Assembly: GCA_017545185.1 (NCBI GenBank)
Contig: JAFWQJ010000008.1
Span: 1-64,000 of the forward strand
Length of the DNA: 64,000 bases
Direction: 5' to 3'
DNA from: Oscillospiraceae bacterium
GTDB taxonomy: Bacteria > Bacillota > Clostridia > Oscillospirales > Ruminococcaceae
Shown here: positions 8,156 to 16,576 of the stretch, piece by piece
Layout: each line of letters starts with the position of its first letter
Numbering within the stretch: the stretch's first letter is position 1
Made by a program: the position numbers and the translations under genes
Notes under the pieces: model-generated
The model's database searches: none
What the model was told of the DNA's origin: nothing
What the model saw: the letters and a program-made list of their open reading frames with translations, nothing else

Positions 8156-8171
8156 GTGACAGACCTGTCAC
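8156..8171. promoter_or_regulatory. Second GTGACAG palindrome, mirrored copy
   Basis: GTGACAGACCTGTCAC is the reverse complement of the core of the 7631-7650 palindrome. It lies between the XRE terminator and the promoter of the next transcription unit. Confidence 0.5.
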
Positions 8172-8313
8172 TATACAGATGGGATATTCTATTTAGCAAT
8201 ATAAACTTATGCCTATGTTTTTCAATTAGGAGAATGGCCAATTTAGCTCTGATTGGATTTGATAACAAAATATGATTTTTCGGCATTTTGCACATGAATC
8301 CAAGCCGCTTGCA

Positions 8314-8342
8314 TTGGCATTCTTTCAAATGTGTGATATAAT
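8314..8342 (+). promoter_or_regulatory. Promoter of the helicase-fragment/dprA-like unit
   Basis: TTGGCA, 17-bp spacer, TATAAT, 35 bp upstream of ATG 8378 with its GGAGGTGG ribosome site. Confidence 0.7.
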
Positions 8343-8377
8343 AGTAACAATAATTGTGATGATTTGGAGGTGGTTTC

Positions 8378-9022
8378 ATGGCAAGACCGTTTGGCGTTAA
8401 TGACGCAAAATCATTAAATGACGAACATCGTCAGCTGCTCAGCAAACTCGAAGCTGAACAGACTGCTCTGCAAACTTACCGTGAAACTATCAAGAAGTAC
8501 TCTGATCAACTTGTTACGAAAAGAGTATTAGAAATACTACAGGATATTCCAATTGAAGAAATCAACAATAGGGGGAAACGCTCATTTCGTGTTAAAGCGC
8601 TTCGGGACAACGGTTATAGAACAATTGCTGATATAGCATCTGCTTCGGTACATTCCATATCATCTGTCTATGGTGTCAGTGAGGACGCTGCTTATTCAAT
8701 CAAACGAATTGTCAACGAAATGACGGCGCAAGCCAGACAGGGCTTCAAAATACATCTAAGTACGGATAATAAGACAAAAGAATCCTCTAAACTGATTCTA
8801 TCAATATATCTTTTTAAGCTGCTACAGCCTCTTATCAAGTCAGTACAACAGCTCTCAGATACTAATCGCTCTAAAATACTGTCCGCTATATCAGATATTG
8901 AAGCTGTAAACGGAAGACTGAAATGGTTGTTCTCATCAAAGGACAAAAAGCATAAGGCAATGGAATCGTATTGCCTACTGACTGATAATATTTATGCTGT
9001 GCAGTCATTTGATTGCAGATGA
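8378..9022 (+). pseudogene. N-terminal fragment of an SNF2-type helicase (probable)
   Basis: A 214-residue frame starting MARPFGVNDAKSL after a good GGAGG site. About residues 60-110 look like a helix-hairpin-helix region (VKALRDNGYRTIADIASASVHSISSVYGVSEDAAYSIKRI). From memory this is the N-terminal region of large SNF2/DEAD helicases that sit beside DprA-like genes. No ATPase motif is present and the frame ends soon after CLLTD, so the rest of the gene appears deleted at about 8985. The tail overlaps the dprA-like frame by 29 bp. A short stand-alone DNA-binding protein is the alternative. Confidence 0.5.
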
Positions 9023-9908
9023 ATCTTGCAAACCGTTTGAACCGTCAGAATGGTCAAGGCTTGCAGAAAAAATGATGCAGGCAGGATTGCAGCCGAAAGA
9101 CCTGCCCGATTTGACAGATGCCGATTACCTTGATCTTGAAATCGATTCAGCTGAAGGACAGCGGATCCGGCAGTTGATCCGACGCGGTGCAAATCTCACA
9201 TTTGAACTGGAGAAATACGAAAACCTAGGCATTTCTGTTGTCACTCGTGCAGATAAACAATACCCCAGTATACTGAAAACAAGACTTGGAAAAAGCTGCC
9301 CGCCGCTATTTTACTATGCTGGTGATCTGTCACTTGCTGCGAAACAAAGCATAGGTTTTGTCGGTTCCCGCGGCGCAGATGAAGGCGATCAGGCATTCAC
9401 GGAACAAATCGTAAATACGGTCAATGGACTCAATTATTCTGTCGTTTCCGGCGGTGCAAAAGGCGTGGATTCGATTGCAGGTGATGCTTCATTGCGAAAC
9501 GAGCATACATCGGTTGCATATCTTGCCGATTCAATGGTGAAACGTATCCGGAATCGAGAAACAATCGCCGCTATTCAATGCGGAAAACTGCTGCTGTTAT
9601 CTGCGGTACGTCCGGATATGGGCTTTACTGCTGCAACAGCTATGATGCGAAACCGTTATATCTATGCGCAGTCTGCCGGAGCTGTGATTGTGCGTGCAGA
9701 TTACAAAAAAGGGGGAACCTGGACCGGTGCTGTGGATTGTATAAAACACAAGATTTGTCCGGCTTTTTGCTGGAATAATCAGGAATACCGAGGCAACCGG
9801 GAGTTGATTCAACTCGGTGCTGTTCCGATAGATGCAGATTGGGACGGAGATGTCACAAATGTGCCGCCGCCCGCAGAAGAGGAAGTCCAGCTGACGCTGT
9901 TCGGATAA
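8994..9908 (+). CDS. DprA/Smf-like DNA-processing protein
   Basis: 304 residues with a DprA-type Rossmann domain: SIGFVGSRGADEGDQAF, then YSVVSGGAKGVDSIAG and a C-terminal AGAVIVRAD...GGTW block. Competence DprA binds ssDNA and loads RecA; divergent homologues like this one sit in defence and mobile regions. The ATG at 8994 (MLCSHL) is directly at the helicase-fragment junction. Family members usually have a few more N-terminal residues, so the start may be rebuilt by the deletion. The neighbours are helicase fragments and a MazG-like gene. Its RF-fold is clear; its actual partner is not known. Confidence 0.8.
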   Translation: MLCSHLIADESCKPFEPSEWSRLAEKMMQAGLQPKDLPDLTDADYLDLEIDSAEGQRIRQLIRRGANLTFELEKYENLGISVVTRADKQYPSILKTRLGKSCPPLFYYAGDLSLAAKQSIGFVGSRGADEGDQAFTEQIVNTVNGLNYSVVSGGAKGVDSIAGDASLRNEHTSVAYLADSMVKRIRNRETIAAIQCGKLLLLSAVRPDMGFTAATAMMRNRYIYAQSAGAVIVRADYKKGGTWTGAVDCIKHKICPAFCWNNQEYRGNRELIQLGAVPIDADWDGDVTNVPPPAEEEVQLTLFG

Positions 9909-9967
9909 AATCCTAAGGCTGAAATGCTGAGACAAATAGATTATTCCGTCATACGGAGGTGCAAATC

Positions 9968-10285
9968 ATGCCGAGCTATCAGAAACTTGTGAGAGACAAA
10001 ATTCCTGAGATCATAGAAGCCGCCGGAAAGAAGCCTGTAACGCATATTCTGGATGAAGCCTCTTTTCTTTCGGAGCTTGACCGCAAGCTAAACGAGGAAT
10101 GCGCAGAATATCAGGAGAGCAGGAGCATGGAAGAACTGGCTGATATGCTGGAAGTGATGTATGCGATTGCGGAAGCACGCGGCAGTTCCGCTGCAGAACT
10201 GGAATCAATACGCCAAAAGAAGGCTGCCGAGCGCGGCGCTTTCAGCAAACGGATTTTCCTGGACGGAGTGGAGAATCAATCATGA
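9968..10285 (+). CDS. MazG-like phosphoribosyl-ATP pyrophosphohydrolase-type protein
   Basis: 105 residues starting MPSYQKLVRDKIPEII, the signature of the small all-alpha NTP pyrophosphohydrolase group. ECAEYQ (EExxE-like) and EELADMLEVMYA (ExxD-type) supply metal ligands. It would hydrolyse a nucleoside triphosphate analogue to the monophosphate. ATG 9968 is preferred over GTG 9959 because CGGAGGT (9954-9960) lies at the right distance. It follows the DprA-like gene and overlaps the next frame by ATGA. Such enzymes are frequent in phage-defence and mobile regions. Confidence 0.8.
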   Translation: MPSYQKLVRDKIPEIIEAAGKKPVTHILDEASFLSELDRKLNEECAEYQESRSMEELADMLEVMYAIAEARGSSAAELESIRQKKAAERGAFSKRIFLDGVENQS

Positions 10286-10476
10286 GAAACGAATATCATG
10301 CGGCATCCGGCAGCTCCGCGGAAGACCTGTTTATTGAGCTGTTTTCAGATACATTCTGCGCGGAAAAGGCAGGTTATCTCAATACACAGTATCACTTCTA
10401 TGATATTTACCAGAATGAACGCTTTGCGGATTTCTTTCTGGAGAGCGGCGGCAAGCGCATTGCCATAAGGGTTTGA
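10282..10476 (+). pseudogene. N-terminal remnant of a DEAD/SNF2-type helicase gene
   Basis: MRNEYHAASGSSAEDLFIELFSDTF and FYDIYQNERFADFFLESGGKRIAI look like the first ~60 residues of a much larger helicase or restriction-type ATPase (recalled resemblance). The start codon overlaps the MazG-like stop, so translation was coupled. The frame stops at once where flavoprotein-like sequence begins (about 10,470), which points to a deletion junction. Confidence 0.5.
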
Positions 10477-10676
10477 TCCGGTATACGGGTGTGATGCTAA
10501 AAGGCAGAATGGAAGTGCTGACCGATCAGCAGACGAAGGACATGATCTGGCGCAGAGGTGACACGATGTTTTATAAAGGCGGTGTGACCGATCCCGATTA
10601 CTGTGTGTTGAAATTTACCGCAAACAGCGGAAGATATTACTGCGATCTGAAAACAGAAAGCTTTGTCATTGACTGA
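10473..10676 (+). pseudogene. C-terminal fragment of a pyridoxamine-oxidase-like flavoprotein
   Basis: The frame gives IRYTGVMLKGRMEVL...DPDYCVLKFTANSGRYYCDLKTESF, resembling the C-terminal part of the PNPOx-like split-barrel FMN proteins. No N-terminal half is present: upstream sequence belongs to the helicase remnant. The only start is TTG 10473 and no ribosome site precedes it. Best read as the right side of a deletion that fused two unrelated genes. Confidence 0.5.
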
Positions 10677-11040
10677 AAAGCCGGAATAATAAACAAGAGG
10701 ACGCCGGATTCATTGAATGATCTATTTCTGTAACTGGGATCCCTTGTATTTCTGACGGAAAAACTAATTCTTCCAGCGGTTTCGGAGTCAAATTGGATTC
10801 CGTGACATAATGAATACACAATTCAGTTTTTGTATCGTCGGTTGGATGTGCACTAAAGTTTACATGAGTAACCGGATCGCTATACGTATACAGATTTGTT
10901 TCAATAACGGCTTTTCTAAATTGAGTGGAATAGAATGAATTATTGTCTTCAAAAACTATTGCCGAAACGTTAATAGGACTAACACCTGACAGTGTCAGCC
11001 ACCCCGCGCAAAGCATCGCAAATTTCCGCATTCTTTTCAT
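10666..11040 (-). pseudogene. Exported LRR_5 (BspA-like) protein, C-terminally truncated
   Basis: Start ATG 11040 follows AAAGGATG on the minus strand. The N-terminus MKRMRKFAMLCAGWLTLSGVSPINVSA is a signal peptide almost identical in style to that of the WG-repeat protein at 59.8 kb. The body of ~100 residues ends in the start of a BspA-type leucine-rich repeat (FPSEIQGIPVTEIDHS) and then runs into unrelated residues. Normal proteins continue with many repeats and often a dockerin. The truncation point coincides with the end of the flavoprotein fragment, so one rearrangement probably produced both. Confidence 0.6.
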
Positions 11041-11184
11041 CTTCAACATCCTTTCATTTTTCATCCGGCATCTGCCGTTACTAAAATTATAATACAATAC
11101 AAAAAAGCAAGTGCTGTGATTATTTTTGCAGCAACGAACAAAACGCCCTGTCCCGCATTGTGGATTCCGCCGAATCAGCACCAT

Positions 11185-11898
11185 TTATGAAAAGATCACA
11201 TCCTCAAGCTCCTTGCGCAGGCGGCGGATGATCTTTTTTTCAAGCCGCGAGATATACGACTGCGAAATGCCGATCGCGTCCGCGACCTCCTTCTGGGTGC
11301 GTTCCTGCCCGTCCCGCAGACCGAAGCGCATTTCCATGATCTGCCGTTCCCGCGGGGACAGCCGCATGACCGCCTCCCGCAGCAGACGCCGCTCGGATTC
11401 GTTTTCGATGTTCCGGCAGACCTCGTCGCCGTCGGTGCCGAGCAGGTCGGAGAGCAGCAGCTCGTTGCCGTCCCAGTCCACGTTCAGCGGCTCGTCAATG
11501 GAGATCTCCGCACGCTGCTGCGCGACTTTCCGGAGGTGCATCAGGATCTCGTTCTCGATGCAGCGGGAGGCGTAGGTCGCCAGCTTGATGTTCTTCTCCG
11601 GGTGAAAGGTCGCGACCGCCTTGATCAGCCCGATCGTCCCGATCGAAATGAGGTCGTCGAGCTGGACGGCGGGCGTCTCAAACTTTTTTGCGATGTACAC
11701 GACCAGCCGCAGATTATGCACGATCAGTGTTTCGCGGGCAGAGCGGTCGCCGGCGGCAAGGGCAGCGAAGGCCGCCGATTCCTCCGCGCGGGTCAGGGGC
11801 GGCGGGAGCTGATCGGCACCGTTGATGTAATAGATCCCGGTATCCGGTTCCTGCAGGCGGAGCCGGATCATCAGAAAACAGCGAGTTAAAATGTTCAT
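11185..11898 (-). CDS. sigE: Sporulation sigma factor SigE
   Basis: A 237-residue sigma-70 family protein for early mother-cell transcription. Region 2 lies at about residues 50-120 ([43 protein letters not shown]) and region 4 at about 175-232 ([40 protein letters not shown]). The short N-terminal stretch fits a pro-sequence removed by SpoIIGA, encoded just upstream. Start ATG 11898 is chosen for the AAAGGAG site. The gap to spoIIGA is ~20 bp, giving a two-gene operon in the usual order. Confidence 0.93.
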   Translation of the reverse strand: MNILTRCFLMIRLRLQEPDTGIYYINGADQLPPPLTRAEESAAFAALAAGDRSARETLIVHNLRLVVYIAKKFETPAVQLDDLISIGTIGLIKAVATFHPEKNIKLATYASRCIENEILMHLRKVAQQRAEISIDEPLNVDWDGNELLLSDLLGTDGDEVCRNIENESERRLLREAVMRLSPRERQIMEMRFGLRDGQERTQKEVADAIGISQSYISRLEKKIIRRLRKELEDVIFS

Positions 11899-11918
11899 AT
11901 TTGCGCTCCTTTCGTATC

Positions 11919-12728
11919 TTATGTGCAAAGGCTCGCCGGAACGACGGCCTGTGTCTGTATGTCAGCGGACAGTGCGATCAGCACATCTGCCGGACGCTCC
12001 GCGCGCTGTGTTTCGGAGATCACGGCGGCGCAGTCCGGACGGAACGCGGGCAGCAGCGCCGTCCCCGCGACCGTTCTGACCGGCAGCATCCGGAAGCCTT
12101 TGCAGGAGGCCGCAGCGGTTTCGGGGTCGGGGTATTGCTTGAGCCAGTCCGCAAGTGCCTTCACCGGGCAGACGATCACGGGCTTTCCGGTGAAGGCATC
12201 GCAGAGCGTGCAGCCTGTGTCCGCGATCGCGGGGAGCAGATAGTCCCGTCCGCCGAGCCGCAGATGCAGTCTGCATCCGGGCGGGGCTGACGCCGAACGC
12301 CTTGCCCAGAGTACGGAGATCCCGGAGGCGGCAGCCGTCCCGAGCAGGAGCGTCAGCAGCGAGAGATCGGCGTAGATCACGGTATTGCAGAGGTACCAGC
12401 CTGCCGGACGGCATACCGCGGAAAACGCATACAGCACGCCGCAGAAAAACAGGCTGACCGCGAGGAATACGGCGGTCTGCCGGAGCAGGCGGCGTCTGCC
12501 GAAAGCGGTCAGGCATACGGCGGCGGCCGTGAGGATCCGGAGCAGAAAGCAGACCGGCAGCGGGAGCGGCGGGAGCAAAACAGTCAGCGCGCTGACGGCA
12601 CCGACGGCGGCACCGAGCAGCCCGCGGCGCCGGTTCATGGGGGTATGCGTCAGGCGGGCGCAGGCGAGCAGCAGCGCGTAGTCCGCCCAGAGATTGGAAA
12701 GCAGCAGAACATCCAGATATACCGTCAT
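11919..12728 (-). CDS. spoIIGA: Sigma-E processing peptidase SpoIIGA
   Basis: 269 residues. The N-terminal half is five hydrophobic segments (about residues 1-145). The C-terminal half is an aspartic-protease-like domain with [19 protein letters not shown] at about residue 170, the DTG catalytic motif of SpoIIGA. It would sit in the septal membrane and cleave pro-sigma-E. It is directly upstream of sigE on the same strand. Sequence outside the motif is divergent and rich in Ala/Leu/Arg, as usual for this family in high-GC clostridia. Confidence 0.88.
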   Translation of the reverse strand: MTVYLDVLLLSNLWADYALLLACARLTHTPMNRRRGLLGAAVGAVSALTVLLPPLPLPVCFLLRILTAAAVCLTAFGRRRLLRQTAVFLAVSLFFCGVLYAFSAVCRPAGWYLCNTVIYADLSLLTLLLGTAAASGISVLWARRSASAPPGCRLHLRLGGRDYLLPAIADTGCTLCDAFTGKPVIVCPVKALADWLKQYPDPETAAASCKGFRMLPVRTVAGTALLPAFRPDCAAVISETQRAERPADVLIALSADIQTQAVVPASLCT

Positions 12729-13441
12729 GCGATCACCGTTCTCATTATATCACCCACGCCGCACAAAACCTGTCGAAGCGGGGCAGCCCCCGACGCGGAG
12801 CCCGCGCTGGCGATTCCCTCCGGGGGCGGTTGGCGAACCGCTCCCAATATTCACGGTACACGCCGCTGATCGCGGCTTCTGTAAGGTTACTGCTCCCAAA
12901 ATTTTTCAGTGAATAGTGAATAACGAATAGTGAAAAGTGAATAGAATTATCGGGAGATGCCCCCATTCACAGCGAGCAGCAAAACGATACGCAGAACTGA
13001 AAACGCCGAACAGATAAAAGGTATGCGGTGCGCCCCAAAGGGGTCAAGGGGTCAGGAAAGCGGGGGCTCGGGGGAGAAAACTGCCAGACGGGCTCCGTCC
13101 TAGGGGGATAGGGGGAATAAGCGACGAAGGAGCGCTTTCTCCCTGTCCCCCTGGGTTGTCACCCCCGATTTCGTGCCCACCAACAGCATACCGATCGTCC
13201 TTTTTAGTGAATAGTGAATGGTGAATAACGAATAGTGAAAAGTGAATAGAATTATCGGGAGATGCCCCATTCACAGCGCAGGAACGAAACGATACGCAAA
13301 ACTGAAAACGCCGAACAGATAAAAGGTATGAGTTGTGCCCCAAGAGCGGGGCGGAATAAGGAAAGAGAGTCTGAGAGAAGGGCAGGGTGTACAAAAATCC
13401 GCTGCAAATTGCCGCAGAGCAGGCATAATTGCTGATTGCTA
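12729..13441. repeat. Repeat-filled intergenic region before glnN
   Basis: No gene in ~700 bp. It holds one copy of the dispersed ~110-bp element (about 12778-12905, ending TTACTGCTCCCAA) and two direct copies of a ~115-bp GTGAATA-rich repeat (about 12908-13023 and 13206-13331). The latter share GTGAATAACGAATAGTGAAA, then ATTATCGGGAGATGCCCC, CATTCACAGCG and a common tail (ACTGAAAACGCCGAACAGAT). Between them lie G-rich tracts without coding signal. Confidence 0.75.
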
Positions 13442-13470
13442 TTGCTTTCTTGGCAGTTTTCTGCTATAAT
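13442..13470 (+). promoter_or_regulatory. Promoter of glnN
   Basis: TTGCTT, 17-bp spacer, TATAAT, about 80 bp upstream of the glnN frame. Confidence 0.7.
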
Positions 13471-13510
13471 AGTACGGTAAGGAACCGGTCACCCGCCGGA
13501 CTGAGATGAA

Positions 13511-13554
13511 AGGAGGGATACAGCCTGTCCAGACAGACTGTATCGCATAGGGTT
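13511..13554 (+). promoter_or_regulatory. Unusual translation start region of glnN
   Basis: The only strong ribosome site, AGGAGGG (13511-13517), is 37 nt from ATG 13555. GATACAG (13517-13523) pairs perfectly with CTGTATC (13538-13544). Folding this hairpin out leaves about 10 nt between ribosome site and ATG. Alternatively the in-frame CTG at 13525 lies 7 nt from the ribosome site and would add ten residues. Confidence 0.55.
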
Positions 13555-15666
13555 ATGCAGAATTTTGAGAAAAACGCTTCGCCGGATACCTATTTCGGCT
13601 GCAACGTATTCAACGAGAATGTCATGCGGAGCTGCCTGCCGAAAAAGGTTTTTGAGGCGGTCATGGCGACCCGCAGAATGGGCACGCCGCTCCCGCGGGA
13701 AGCTGCCGATTCCGTTGCAAATGCAATGAAGGAGTGGGCAGTCGCGAACGGCTGTACGCATTTCACGCACTGGTTCCAGCCGATGACCGGCGTCACGGCG
13801 GAAAAGCACGATGCATTCCTGACCCCGATCGCGGGCGGCGTCATCCTTGATTTCTCCGGCAAGGAGCTGATCAAGGGCGAATCGGATGCCTCCTCGTTCC
13901 CGTCCGGCGGCCTGCGCGCGACCTTTGAGGCCAGAGGCTATACCGCATGGGACCCGACCTCCGATGCGTTCATCAAGGACCGCACCCTCTGCATCCCGAC
14001 CGGCTTTGTCTCCTATACCGGCGAGGTGCTCGATAAAAAGACCCCGCTGCTCCGCTCCATGGAAGCCGTCAGCCGTTCGACCGTGCGGATGCTCCGGATG
14101 TTCGGCAACGACAAGGTGCAGCGCGTTATGACGAATGTCGGCCCGGAGCAGGAATATTTCCTGATCGACAAGGCCAGCTATGACGCCCGCGAGGATCTGA
14201 TCCTGACCGGCAGAACGCTGTTCGGCAGTATGCCGCCGAAGGGCGAGGAAATGGACGACCATTATTTCGGCAACCTGACGCAGCGCGTCTCCGACTTCAT
14301 GCGGGAGCTGGACGTCGAGCTCTGGAAGCTCGGCATCTACGCAAAGACCGAGCATAACGAGGTCGCACCGGCACAGCACGAGCTTGCACCGGTCTACACC
14401 ACATCGAATATCGCAGCGGATCACAACCAGCTCACGATGGAGCTGATGAAGAAGATCGCGCTGAAGCACGGGCTTGTCTGCCTGCTGCATGAAAAGCCCT
14501 TCGCGGGCATCAGCGGTTCCGGCAAGCACAACAACTGGTCGCTCTCGACCGACGACGGACAGAACCTGCTTGACCCGGGCGATACGCCGCAGGACAACAT
14601 GCAGTTCCTGCTGGTGCTCTGCGCGTTCCTGAAGGGCGTCAAGGAGTATGCACCGCTGCTGCGCCTGTCCTCCGCATCCGCGGGCAATGACTGCCGTCTC
14701 GGCGGAAACGAGGCACCGCCGACCGTCATCTCCGTGTTTATCGGCGACGACCTGCAGCGCGTGCTCGATGCGATCGAATCCGGCAAGCCGCTCGAGGGCT
14801 TCGGCAAGGAGCGATTCTGCCTTGGCGTGGATGCGATGCCGCAGTTCCGCAAGGATACGACCGACCGCAACCGCACCTCCCCGATGGCCTTTACCGGCAA
14901 CAAGTTCGAGTTCCGTATGCTCGGCTCTGCGGATTCGATCTCCTGCTTCAACTTCGTGATGAACACGATCTTCTCGCATGAGATCACTGCGTTCTGCGAT
15001 GAGCTCGAAAAGGCAGACGATTTCAATACCGCGCTGCATGAGCTGCTCGTCCGCACGATCCGCGAAACAAAGGATATCATCTTCAACGGCAACGGCTACG
15101 GCGACGAGTGGTTCGCGGAATGCAAGCGCCGCGGCCTGCCGAATTATCCGTCCACGGTCGAATCGCTGATGCAGTATGACCGTCCGGAATTTGTCGCGAT
15201 CTTCGAGGAAATGAACGTCCTCAGCCGCGCGGAGATCACCTCCCGCAAGGAGATCCTGCTCGACAATTACAGCAAGACCGTCTGCATCGAGGCGCGCACC
15301 ATGCTCGACATCGCGCGCAAGAAGATCCTGCCGGTCTGCATCTCCTATACAAAGCAGCTCTGCGATGCCGTCAACGCGAAGAATCAGCTTTCGCCGGCAC
15401 TCAATGTCAGCACGGCTGTTGAGGACGCTCTGGTCTCCGAGATCAGCGACCTGACCGCCGGCCTGTTTGAGGCGATCGAGGATCTCCGCGAGCAGATCGC
15501 AATGGCGGGCAGAGAGCATACCGTTATTGAAAAGGCAACGGCCTACCGCAAGACAGTCGTTCCGGCCATGGAGCGTCTGCGCACGACCGCGGATGCGCTG
15601 GAACTGCTGATCCCGCAGGATCAGTGGCCGTTCCCGCCGTATTCCGAGATCCTTTATAATATCTGA
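13555..15666 (+). CDS. glnN: Glutamine synthetase type III
   Basis: A 703-residue GSIII, which makes glutamine from glutamate, ammonia and ATP in the cytoplasm; length is typical of the family (~700, against ~450 for GSI). Seen are the GSIII N-terminus (YFGCNVFNENVMRSCLP), VGPEQEYF with the metal-binding glutamates at about residue 196, HEVAP-like NEVAPAQHELAP, GSGKHNNWS (ATP and glutamate site, about 320) and RTSPMAFTGNKFEFRMLG. The ATG at 13555 matches the usual N-terminus, but the ribosome site is distant. A short frameshifted gene follows within 4 bp. Nitrogen control is likely, but no regulator site was recognised. Confidence 0.96.
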   Translation: MQNFEKNASPDTYFGCNVFNENVMRSCLPKKVFEAVMATRRMGTPLPREAADSVANAMKEWAVANGCTHFTHWFQPMTGVTAEKHDAFLTPIAGGVILDFSGKELIKGESDASSFPSGGLRATFEARGYTAWDPTSDAFIKDRTLCIPTGFVSYTGEVLDKKTPLLRSMEAVSRSTVRMLRMFGNDKVQRVMTNVGPEQEYFLIDKASYDAREDLILTGRTLFGSMPPKGEEMDDHYFGNLTQRVSDFMRELDVELWKLGIYAKTEHNEVAPAQHELAPVYTTSNIAADHNQLTMELMKKIALKHGLVCLLHEKPFAGISGSGKHNNWSLSTDDGQNLLDPGDTPQDNMQFLLVLCAFLKGVKEYAPLLRLSSASAGNDCRLGGNEAPPTVISVFIGDDLQRVLDAIESGKPLEGFGKERFCLGVDAMPQFRKDTTDRNRTSPMAFTGNKFEFRMLGSADSISCFNFVMNTIFSHEITAFCDELEKADDFNTALHELLVRTIRETKDIIFNGNGYGDEWFAECKRRGLPNYPSTVESLMQYDRPEFVAIFEEMNVLSRAEITSRKEILLDNYSKTVCIEARTMLDIARKKILPVCISYTKQLCDAVNAKNQLSPALNVSTAVEDALVSEISDLTAGLFEAIEDLREQIAMAGREHTVIEKATAYRKTVVPAMERLRTTADALELLIPQDQWPFPPYSEILYNI

Positions 15667-15669
15667 TTT

Positions 15670-16151
15670 ATGAAAGAGCTTGCATTTTACTGCTATCCGG
15701 GTGCCCCGTGCGGAAGATACCGGGAATACACCGCAGAAGAACTGAAAGACCCGAAGAAGCTGGAAAGCGTGTTCGATCTCTGCCAAATCTATGAGGCGCT
15801 GATCACCGCGGACGGCTGGCATTTCCTGATCGGGCATTACGGTTTTCGGCAGCTTTATGAGATCGACAAAAAAGCGGCAGGTTCGACGAGGACACGTTCG
15901 AGGAATATGTCCTGCGTGTCTGCGAAGAGATCCGCACGATGGAAAAAGTGCGGACGGAAGAAGATGCCCGTTCAGAGATGATCGAGCTGCGCGGCACGCC
16001 GGAGGATATCCGCGATCTGAAAGCCTATGCCGAATCCAAGGGCATGAGCGCGCAGGCACTGCTCTGCAAACGGGCAGATGCACTGTATGAAAAAATGCAG
16101 GCAGAGCTCGGCGCGGATTATCAGGTCCGGAAGCCCGGTCACTGGTTCTGA
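15670..16151 (+). pseudogene. Small protein of unknown function, interrupted by an A6-tract frameshift
   Basis: The frame from ATG 15670 runs MKELAFYCYPGAPCGRYREY to YEIDKKA and then turns to nonsense. A single extra A in the run at about 15869-15874 (GAC AAA AAA GCG) would restore SGRFDEDTFEEYVLRVCEEIRTMEKV and continue to ...RKPGHWF at 16151. The joined product has ~160 residues, is acidic and helical, and is not one I recognise. The shift could be a mutation, a homopolymer sequencing error, or programmed -1 slippage on the A-run. It directly follows glnN, so it is probably co-transcribed. Confidence 0.65.
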
Positions 16152-16174
16152 CCGCTGACAGAGGGGAGGCACTT

Positions 16175-16576
16175 ATGGGTACAAAGGCAAAAGGGGTCAA
16201 AAACGCACTTCTGACCGTTCTGGTGATCATTCTTGTGATTATTGCAGCGGTCGCCGTATTCATCGGCGTGAAGGCATACCGCATTTACAGTCAGGATACG
16301 CTGACGCTGTACGGCTTCACCGGTCAGCGGGATGACGGGACATATTATGCCGAAACAGCGGGCGTAAAAAGCCCCGTGCTCGTCACCTCGGACGATGACC
16401 TTTCGCCGTATCTGACAAGTGCAGATACGGTGCTCAATGTCGAAGGTGAGGTCACAAAGCTGCGGCTCGGGCATCAGGATATCATGGGCATGTATCTGCC
16501 CGCGCTCACCTTTGATTACCGTATCCATTCCGTAATTTCGGCGGAACCCGCACCGGAGGAACAGTCCCTTGCATAA
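16175..16576 (+). CDS. Small membrane-anchored protein of unknown function
   Basis: 133 residues: a short basic N-terminus, one long hydrophobic segment (about residues 11-36) and an extracytoplasmic domain of ~95 residues (LTLYGFTGQRDDGTYYAE...VLNVEGEVTKLRLGHQDIMGMYLPALTFDYRIHSV). No family recognised. ATG 16175 follows GGGGAGG. Its stop region overlaps the mutY start by 8 bp, so the two are translationally coupled. Confidence 0.75.
   Translation: MGTKAKGVKNALLTVLVIILVIIAAVAVFIGVKAYRIYSQDTLTLYGFTGQRDDGTYYAETAGVKSPVLVTSDDDLSPYLTSADTVLNVEGEVTKLRLGHQDIMGMYLPALTFDYRIHSVISAEPAPEEQSLA

Noticed and set aside
12906-13331. Possible CRISPR array from repeated GTGAATA units
   Set aside because: Only two long copies exist. 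The short units are contiguous without unique spacers of regular length, and no cas gene is near.
13489-16284. Very long open frame on the minus strand opposite glnN
   Set aside because: The plus strand encodes complete glutamine synthetase III with all motifs. The antisense frame is an effect of GC-rich third positions, has no ribosome site and reads as Arg/His/Asp-rich nonsense.
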